Shown here piece by piece: positions 55,909 through 64,000 of a stretch of DNA of 64,000 nt (position 1 is the stretch's first letter; each line of letters begins with the position of its first letter). The notes under the pieces are model-generated. The model saw only the letters and a list, made by a program, of their open reading frames with translations. It was not told the DNA's origin and searched no databases. The DNA is from Symbiodinium natans (Eukaryota; Sar; Dinophyceae; Suessiales; Symbiodiniaceae), in the NCBI GenBank assembly GCA_905221605.1, contig CAJNDS010002257.1, positions 833,922 through 897,921 on the forward strand, read 5' to 3'. The position numbers and the translations under genes are program-made.

Positions 55909-56840
55909 GGGTGCACGTCGCATACCGTGGAGGGCAACGACACCCTGAAAGGGGGACGGGGGTCTTTTGTGGGTACTTGCTTGTTAGGCCGTTAGGCCCT
56001 ATGGCAAGGGCGCTTGAAAAGGTTCTTTTGCAAGCCAAGTCCCAAGACTCGTAGTCCAAGCTCGCAATCTGGCAGCCAAGAGTCATCCTGACAAGGCTCC
56101 AAAAGGTTTCTTGAAGGCTGGGTATCGCCTCGCACCGTAGAGACCCGAAGCCCTCCTTGCCTGGCGTGAATCGCCGTTGCTGCCGTGTGCTTTGCAAGCT
56201 CCAATGGAGAACCCCAAAATGGGGCTGATCAGACGTAACTTGCGTTTTCTGGCACCCTGAACTAAGGACAAAAAATTTATATCAATCCGTCCACATGGCG
56301 ACAACCCGAGGCTCAGAATGGAACCGTCTCCGCTGACGCCTACGGCTTGGGTGCTGGTGAGGCCGAAGAAGGGCCACGTACATGGAGGCTAACTTCACCT
56401 TTCTCATGATCCGAGTTAGGCCAAACTCCAGGTTCGTTCGCGTGATCTCCGGAATTCAAGGGTTGTGTCAACTTAACTTGACTTACAGGCAGTTCAAGCC
56501 AAGGGCAGTGCCGAGCTGTTTTGGGGATGCTCAATCCAAGATAAAGGTGAACCGGTCAAGCCACGTTTGACTACTTCTGAACCGTTATCATTGACTCCTT
56601 CCGTATTGTGTGCTACATTAGTAGGGTTTCTTTCACTACCTGCCACTTCCCAACGCACACACGCACACACAGAGACACATGGTAACACAAGGACATTCGG
56701 AGCATGACGCGAATACCTTTGTGCACAACTGAGACAGCCAGTGAAGTTCTGGGCCCCTCCTACACGACGACTAGTCCCTGCATTGCAAATCACCAAGCGG
56801 CAGTCGGCCCAAAGAAGCTTGAGCCATCCAAACTCCACAG

Positions 56841-56924
56841 GAGGCGGAAAGCGAGTTGAAGCTTGTTGAGCTGATTGCAGAGACCATGGCCTCTCGGGCA
56901 CTTCTCAGAGGGCTCTGTGCATAG
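56841..56924 (+). CDS. Candidate terminal exon
   Basis: An AACTCCACAG acceptor (then G) is followed by 27 codons reading EAESELKLVELIAETMASRA to a TAG. Helical and protein-like, but short and without partners; the minus strand is also open. Confidence 0.33.
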   Translation, partial: EAESELKLVELIAETMASRALLRGLCA

Positions 56925-58169
56925 GATGCATAGGGTTGCGGTCAGGCTCATCCAGAATTTTGGAGGGATGCTGGGAGAAGCGAGCGTCTATGGCAGTTGA
57001 CACTAGAGTCCCTATATGCCGTTACGTGCCAATTTTCCCCGATATAGGGCCCCACGGCCCCCGAACGGGGCTTCGGCCCTCGGTGCGAAGATGTGGGAAG
57101 TGCCAAGCTGCCAAATGCCCTCAGCCACTTTTAGCTTCCTACATGGGCCCGAAGCCCCGCAGCCTTAAATCCCACCAGAAGCCCGTCGTGCCCTACTTTA
57201 GCATCCCCCGAAGCTGCAGAATCACTCAGGTGACTCTTGGGATGAGCGCACACACCGACCGGCTCTTGAGGCACCCATGTTAGCTAAATGACCTTTGTGA
57301 TTCATTCAGGGAGCATTCACACCCTTGGCGGTGCACTCGTCAGTTAATCAGCCCCGGGCTCGAGTTGCAGGGTATTTGTTTGCAGGGGATTACGGTGGTT
57401 CAAAATGAGGACATAACTGTTTATGTGTTGTTTGTTGTGTCATTTTTTGGGGAGGCTCTTCAGTCGTGTCCAAATGGGGGCTGTCCTTTTCTCACAGCCC
57501 TCCCCTCCCCAGGCAACCCCGGCGTAATGTGGTCAGGATCCATGTTGGGCTTCTAGCTCATACGACTCGGTTAACGGTGAATGTCAGTTTATTTTGCCTC
57601 ACCCCGTCTCACCCATTGCCAGGTTGATGGTCGAGAACGGTGTGACGAACACGGCCGTGCTGGAACGATTGACTCTGCGGCTCAAAACTGTTGACGTTCG
57701 TGGTTGTCATCCTGTTCGTGGTTGAATGAATGCAGCACTGGGGTTCTGTGAGTTCTGTGGGGGATGATGAGCGTGTTGCCCGAACACGCTCCTCTCCGTG
57801 TCTACATGGAATCCAAAATCGATTCAGGCGCTCCAATGTGCACGCTGAACCCTTCCCCCCCCCCTGTATATCCGAAGCCGAGATCGGGGGAGCAGTTTCT
57901 GAATGTCTTCCAATTCTTTCGCCCCTTCCTGAATTTTTACATATCTCACACACCTATACATACAAAGTGGAGTGGAGTGGAAAGTGACCAGGGCAAAGTC
58001 CGGTTGAAAGGCGGTATCACCTCCGGCTCGAAGGCTTAAGGATCACACCACCCATACATGCACCCCGACGGTGTCGTCTCGGTGGTGGATGTGAGGTTGA
58101 AGGGGACCCAGGACTCTCCAGACTTCAAGAATCTGGAATCCAGTCCATCCTGGCATCAGGCCCTCGTAT

Positions 58170-59400
58170 TCTCCCCGAGTTTCTTTTCATACGAACAAGC
58201 CAGTTAACACCAGTAGCATTTTGTCATCATTGTTCGATCAATGAATATGCAAGTTTTTCTGGACTAGGGCACACTAATTGGTCAGTGGCACAGCGGGCCA
58301 GACTACAATTAAAGACTTTGTTCACAAAGCGTGTAAAATATGACGAGCGGCTTTAATCTCTGCTGTTTAAGCTAATGAGTATGCCCTTGTTCTATTCTAT
58401 TTGTCATATGCTATACTGGAAGTTAGATAGCCAAGTTAGCTAGAAAGTTCAGATAAATATTCTAATATGTTGATGTGGTTAAAGACGAAAAATCAGAGCA
58501 GCTAATGCTTTGTAAGTAAGAGCATCAAAGAATAGACGTACTAAATATGACTCATGTAATCACGCATGCCGGTATTACCAAGCGTAGCAATGTGCCAGTA
58601 GCATCCTTGTCAATACCATGCAGACTAACAATACTCTCAATTTAACATTATTTGCTCTAGTGTTACTGTACTGCTAGGAACGCTAAAGCAACTGCAATTA
58701 ATATACTTACGAAGCGTTGCCTACATATTTCATGATGCACGTTTCAACTAATGTTGTCAATGTCAGTAAACCTTAGTTCATGTTGCAAAAACTAGGTCTA
58801 CGAATCCTTTTCTCCTAACGTTCTCAATGCTAGTAATGAACATTGCAAATACTACCAGTGGGCCGCACTATTTTCAATACTGGCCATCCGGTTCATTTTT
58901 TCGGACTAGTCTTGTTATTTCTTGGTTCGCTGAAAATGCAATCCTGGGACTCATAAAACTAGTGAAATTATTCCTACAAGAATCTTCGGCAAACCCACTA
59001 GCATGAAAAACGTGTTTCATACAATTAGTCCAATGAATATAATCCCACTCCCTTCCAGTTTGTACAGCTCCTATAGCTAAGTCTGAGTTAGTGTGACTTA
59101 TTCATATGGGGCGGGCAATTTTCATAATGAATATACTTCAACCTTCATAACACGGGCCGCCCCATGCAGTTACCAGAATCAAACATGTTTCTCGCCCCAA
59201 ACCTGCATGACAAGCTTCATCCAAACAACCTTGTTAAGATAGTTATACAGTTATATACATATAGAGATATATACATGTTTTTTTGCTACAATATGTTTCG
59301 TAGCTTTTCGCTTATTGCACACCGCTCTCTACACTTTCGGACTCATGAGTCAAAAACGGCGCGGATCTAAAACCAGAACCCGGCTTTTTAGGAGGCAAGT
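58170..59400. other. AT-rich island without ORFs
   Basis: Roughly 1.2 kb where A+T clearly exceeds that of the surroundings and stop codons are dense in all frames. ACTAG/CTAGT and GTCAATG/TCAATGC(T)AGTAA-like words recur at spacings near 60 bases (58,750-58,920). No gene, rRNA or tRNA was recognised in it. Confidence 0.6.
59106..59165. repeat. Small inverted repeat
   Basis: ATGGGGCGG at 59,106 is mirrored by CCGCCCCAT at 59,157-59,165 around a ~42-base AT-rich loop, at the right end of the AT-rich island. Confidence 0.6.
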
Positions 59401-59471
59401 AGGTGGGGAACTTGAGTGAGCAGGTGGCGCAACTCAGGCCGTCAGTTTGCGAGCCTATTTCAACTCAGATC

Positions 59472-59691
59472 ATGTCCAGAGGCGACTCTTCAGCAGAGAC
59501 AAACAGCGAGGTGTCGTCATCGTTTGTGTTGCCGCACATGACCCTTGAAGAGATGGGCACAAGTTAATGCACAAAAGGTTGAGGACAGGAGTCGTCGCAG
59601 GCAGCAGCGCAACACTGTGCAAACAACACTTGAACTCGTGGACGACGTTACTCTTCTAGTTTGTGCTCGGCAGCGGATCTGTGATGCATAG
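59472..59691 (+). CDS. Candidate start exon plus a frame-shifted continuation
   Basis: ATG at 59,472 opens MSRGDSSAETNSEVSSSFVL then PHMTLEEMGTS and a TAA. After CACAAAAG at 59,577 another frame reads VEDRSRRRQQRNTVQTTLEL then VDDVTLLVCARQ to a TAG at 59,691. Both read like real protein, but the gap between them is under 30 bases, too short for an ordinary intron, so this may be a pseudogene or a misjudged boundary. Confidence 0.32.
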
Positions 59692-60754
59692 CGTCGGCAC
59701 ATGTCCCCTAGCTGGCGGCATGCCCTTCAGCCCGTGCTCAAAAAGAAGGCATACAAGTTAGAAGTTATGCAAACATCGCATTTTGCTTTTGTTGTTTTGC
59801 TCTTGGCTTTAGATATGACAAAACTCTAGTTTTTGGCGGTCTAACGAGCGCCGCCAGTTGATGCAGAATGTAAAGCTTTTGCCGATTATTTACATATTGG
59901 TATGTGTACACCTATTGGCTTAGTTTCATGCAGAACGAGTTTTTTCGAATGAATCCCCAAGCCTTAAATCACTAGCCCTCAGATCATGCAGCAGAAGCCC
60001 CTAAGCTCAGGACGCCCCACACCTCCCATGTTGCAACACTCAACCCCCAAACCCAGAAAAGAAAGTCCTTGCATGAGCCTGAGTTATGCGAGGAACGCAG
60101 AGCGCTGTATGGAGCTGAATCTGTTCCTCAGCTTTGTTGGGGGGCTGCAGGGTTTGGGGTTGGATGTGTTTAGAGACAAGCCTGTGCAAAAATACGTTTA
60201 GAGCAGGGATGAAGCATCTTGAGGGCTCTAAGGGAGTGATGTTGGACTTCTAGGGCACCGTTTTCAGGCTGTAACTCCCTCAAGGCTTTGTCTCCACCAC
60301 AGACCCAAGTAAAGGAAGGCTCTCTGGGTCCGGCTTCTAAGACTGGCCCACTACAAGTATTACTTCACAAATGAACTGATAAATGGCTTGGTGAACTAGT
60401 TCCTGGTTCCTTTTTCCATAGCTAACCTCCCCAACATGAATCCTCGCTTGAAACCCCATTGTGTTTTTCCGAGCCTTTCATCTCCTTCTCTTTGGAATCC
60501 TTTTCTGGTTCACTGTCATCATTCAACTCTTGGTACTAGAGTTTCCAGAGCCTCCATTCAGTTGAGAACTCTCCTGACACGCAACACATGACCAGTACGA
60601 AGCCCATTCATCCTATGTGAAAGAAGGTTAACCGCAGCACCCATCACACCTTGAGTCTCCACTCTCGTATCGTGATCTCTCAGTTAATTAGTTAATTGAC
60701 ACCTGGAGCTTTGGACTCATGAAGATATAGTGTGCGAGAGGGCGATATTCCGAG

Positions 60755-62788
60755 GCCCTTTGCCCTCATCGATGCGGCGCAACGCCGTTGGACGGCCGAG
60801 AAGATGAACATGGGCCAGGTGCGTGGACTGTGGAGTTTGGGACTTTCAGTATCTTAGGACTCATTGGTCAGTTTCGCACTTGCAGCTTCGCGTCTGGTTT
60901 TCTCTGGCACTGTTGCTGTTGATGCCACTCCTGCCGCTGCTGTTTCAGCGCTTTTGCTGTTGGTTAAGATGGCGAAGGTGGTTCTAGTTGTGGCCACAGA
61001 TTTTTGGCGATGACAAAAAAGAACCTGGGGTTTTCGGGTCCTCATTTTTGCAATGGGGCTGGGCAGGCTTTTGATTTAGGGCTTGTGCGAACTGCTTCGA
61101 AAAATGGCGCACATATTCTAAACGGTTAGCTCGTGTAAACTGAGCGCAAACACAGGACAAGGGTGGCACCGTCGAGAAGGAGGACCCTTTCAAGAAGCTC
61201 CTGGAAGCCAACAAGGACCGACGCCCAGCTCCCGTGATCCCCAGTGTCTCTTCCAAGTGGCCTCAATGAACTATTTCGCCGTGGCTCTGCATGCAGACCA
61301 GTTCCAAGATCTTCGGAGGCTGCAACTTGAAATTCCTTGTTGTCCCAAAGGCTTATGAGTTCGAGTATCTACGTAAATTCTTTGTGTTTAATGCTTCCGA
61401 AGATGTGGAAGGCTGATTGAGTCCTACAGAGTGTCCAGGAGCGCGTGAACGTCAAGAACCTCGCGAACTCCTTGCCTGGCATGCTACTTTATCAGCACAG
61501 TGAAGCCCCATGCCCATAACCCTAAAGATCCTAATCCCTATGCCGGAGCACAAGGCCTACACTCTGATCATAAGCAGTACATTTTAACATATCTTAACTA
61601 GCTTTGAAAAGTTTGGACTGCAGAGCGTGTTGTGCAGAGAGCTTCGGGTTTCAGCAGTGCCTTTGCATGTGTGCAAACTCCAACGTAGCGCGTCATGCAT
61701 CTCGTGTTTTTAGGGGTCTAGGAGCCCAAGAGGCTGACTGGCTCCCGCAGCCCAGATACAACAAAAGGAGCCCAAGGGAGCTTTTTGGGCTCCTCCTGGA
61801 TTTCTACATATGCATATACATATATATATATATATATATGAGAACCTCGTACAAAGTCAGGCTTGAACTCCAGGATACGATCTATTCTGGATTTGTATGT
61901 TCCTCCGACAGTGTACCTCCAATATTCTCTAGCTCGTAAGATGATATTTTTGTTCAGATTTGAGTATGTTGCCACGAGAGCGACGTGCCTGTCCAGGCGT
62001 GCTCAAACAAGCCCGTGTAATAAGAGATTGGGCCTTGGGTTTGAGCACGTACCCTTGCGAGCATTTGCAAGGGCACTCCCCTCAAGGCCAAGTTGCATCC
62101 TGGAGCTGTGGAGCCCCAGAAGACTGGACCTGGATTCCCTGAGCCTGCAAGGCCCTACTGACCTTTTAGCCCTAAACCATGACCACTTGGCCCAGGTTCT
62201 CCGGAATGAACACGCCGCCAGTCGCGGGAATGGGCGGCATGGGCATGATGGACCCGGGAGCCCTGGAGGACCAAACCACAGGGTGGTGTCAGAGGGATTC
62301 CTAGGGCTGAAATTCAGTGCCCGGTTGGCGTTGGCCAATCTCAAAAGACTCTGTTCAGTGCTGGATAAGGTAACTCGGGGGTTGTGGCTTGCAATTTGAA
62401 TTTGTGAATCACCATGGGCTGGGGCTGGGCGGCTAGCCTGGCATGTACCCAGAACTCCTGAAAAGCGTTCTGGCTCCCAAACTCCAGAGACGCTGGAAGG
62501 CAGATCCCGACCCTCCAACCGTACAGTCGCTTTTCGCCAAACGTTACTAAATCCGGGACCTTTCACACGTTGTCACAGCCTTGCCGCATGATTCGGACAG
62601 TGGCAGCTCATCTCGGGCGTTGTCAGCATTGTGACGAGATTCGCCAAGAGCGTTGGCCTTGCGGCTAGCTGCTTGTGGCGACACTTTTGAGCTCAGCGCC
62701 CAGCAGGAGCAGATGATGTCGGTGATGAGCCGAGTGATGGTGCCCTTCCAAGACATGGCGGAGACCTCAGTTGCTATCAACTACAAAC
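60755..62788 (+). CDS. Unknown multi-exon gene(s)
   Basis: Exon 60,755-60,818 (PFALIDAAQRRWTAEKMNM, donor CCAG/GTGCGT) joins in phase 0 to one starting at 61,156 (DKGGTVEKEDPFKKLLEANK, open to a TGA at 61,269). Further coding-like pieces: 61,297-61,405 (KIFGGCNLKFLVVPKAYEF), about 61,427-61,517 (SVQERVNVKNLANSLPGM), 62,087-62,151 (AKLHPGAVEPQKTGPGFPEP, GC donor), 62,196 to about 62,265 (MNTPPVAGMGGMGMMDPGAL, GA donor) and 62,704-62,788 (QEQMMSVMSRVMVPFQDM, GT donor). The 62,151/62,196 join conserves phase across a 44-base intron, and the last two are also phase-compatible. Third-position GC is mostly 68-75 percent. No family is recognised. It could be two genes, with the first ending near 61.3-61.5 kb. 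Confidence 0.5.
61819..61839. repeat. (TA)10 tract
   Basis: Alternating TA within a TATATACATATA stretch. Confidence 0.9.
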
Positions 62789-63592
62789 GTTGACAAACCC
62801 TATGACGCAGTTTCGAGACTGATCCTTCACAAATGATGAAGGTCCGAAATCCTGATGTTGAAGGCTAGCGGCTATCAGCTAAAAAGCATGTAGGACCGGA
62901 TGCCGTTCAATAAGTATGGAGTCTCCTCGCCTCTTTCCGGCCTCCTCCGCATAGTTGTGTGACTTCGGAAGCCGGCTGCATGAAGCCACTGGCCTACAGT
63001 GGAAAACTGTTGCCCCTAAACTGATAAACTGCACGAGCCCTAGGGCCCTAGGTATCTTTTCTGAACCCCAGACTGCCCAAACTGCCCAAGCCCTCGACCC
63101 TCAAGCCAGAAAGCCTTACAAGCCTTCCGTGTGCAAGTGTGAGCGTCGAACTCCCGAAACCGTCTAGCCTAAGGCCTACGATCCTAATTTCCAAAAAACA
63201 TCTCCAAAACCTCGCTGTCAGGTCATGGGTCGGCTTCAGTCTATGGAGGAGACGTTCGGCCTACAATTATTTTGGTTTACAGCTTTTCTTAGGCAAAGAG
63301 CTGCCAGTGCACAGGGATTTGCAAAAAAAAGGGCCCAGCTCAGGGTGCCGTGCTGCTGTACAACTGTGCAAGTGTTCTACAATAGCTTTGGGATGGTTTG
63401 GGGCTCGGGGCTCGCTCTTCAAAACGTGGCCCTTTAATCAGCTCCCAGATCCGAGAGGCTCACCCAGCTCAGGCACTGACCCAAAGCTCAAGTCCTGCTT
63501 CAAACTAGAAGCGATCCCCAGCCCTGCCCAAGAACAAGTCGATTACCAGATTCCTGTACAAGAGATAAGCTTCCTCCGCAGAGCAAGGGTCC

Positions 63593-63703
63593 AGGAGGGG
63601 CATGCCATCTGTGGAGCGCTTTTCTTCGCCCAAGGAACATGCAGCGACAGCTCGAAACGACACAGGTCCGGCGCCCAACGGCTTTGCTATTAGGCGCTCG
63701 AGA
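63593..63703 (+). CDS. Candidate exon
   Basis: After CAGAGCAAG (then G) a frame reads SRRGMPSVERFSSPKEHAAT, then GPAPNGFAIRRSRP and meets a GT donor (CCTT/GTAGGT). Ser/Pro/Arg-rich and protein-like. No partner exons were found in the last 300 bases of the window. Confidence 0.3.
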
Positions 63704-64000
63704 CCTTGTAGGTCGCTGCATGTTTGGCGGGATCTAGGTCGAGCTGCGGCGTCTGAGCCTAGTTGCAGTTTGCCATATGCCCGGGTCTTTGAGTATTATC
63801 GGATGTAGAGCTTAGTATAGGTTCGTTTTCATCTTTTGATTCTGACAAAGCATCCGAGATACAGACAGCGGTTGGTAAGGTTTGCCAGAGGCCTCGAGAT
63901 TCGTGTCTACCGGTGTGGTGCTTTGCTCAAAACGAGTTTCTTCCTGACCATCCCGCATACCAAAGACTGGTCCGTTGTGACCCATTAATGCTGTCATGAG

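Overview
The window looks like nuclear DNA of a dinoflagellate, most likely Symbiodiniaceae-like. No species can be named from sequence alone. The reasons are: genes are split into exons of about 50-150 bases by much longer introns; there is no bacterial operon structure, ribosome-binding pattern or long intact bacterial ORF; the best exons join in phase only if GC and GA 5' splice sites are allowed beside GT, with acceptors mostly AG followed by G (a known dinoflagellate peculiarity); microsatellites are abundant; and there is a TTTAGGG-type interstitial tract. Most of the 64 kb is intron, intergenic DNA or repeat.

Layout. 0-7.7 kb: only weak exon-like segments, including a phase-compatible pair on the minus strand near 5.0-5.3 kb. 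7.7-11.5 kb (+): an ankyrin-repeat gene whose exons join in phase for much of its length, from a short proline-rich start to a stop at 11,546. 12.8-17.0 kb: exon-like pieces around a 13-copy, 226-bp tandem array. 17.3-17.7 kb: a GC-rich duplicated block. 18.9-23.9 kb: isolated plausible + exons. 24.3-27.9 kb (+): the most informative gene, a RING plus coiled-coil protein of the HEI10/CCNB1IP1 type (meiotic crossover E3 ligase), in about nine exons. 28.8-29.5 kb: telomere-like tract and a decayed ~122-bp tandem repeat. 30.1-33.8 kb (+): the 3' end of an SR-rich/tryptophan-rich gene and further proline-rich exons. 33.9-53 kb: mostly microsatellites (CTCTCTGT, GCTGCC, GAA, GGAGA and others) with one strong isolated exon near 47.4 kb. 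53.2-55.9 kb (+): exons of a probable membrane protein. 58.2-59.4 kb: an AT-rich island without ORFs. 59.4-62.8 kb (+): more exons of one or two unknown genes.

All genes that are well supported lie on the plus strand, as expected for the unidirectional gene blocks of dinoflagellates. Exon boundaries were assigned by eye from splice signals, phase, GC-rich third codon positions and, for two genes, family motifs. They are models, not observed transcripts. Only the ankyrin gene and the HEI10-type gene rest on recognisable homology.
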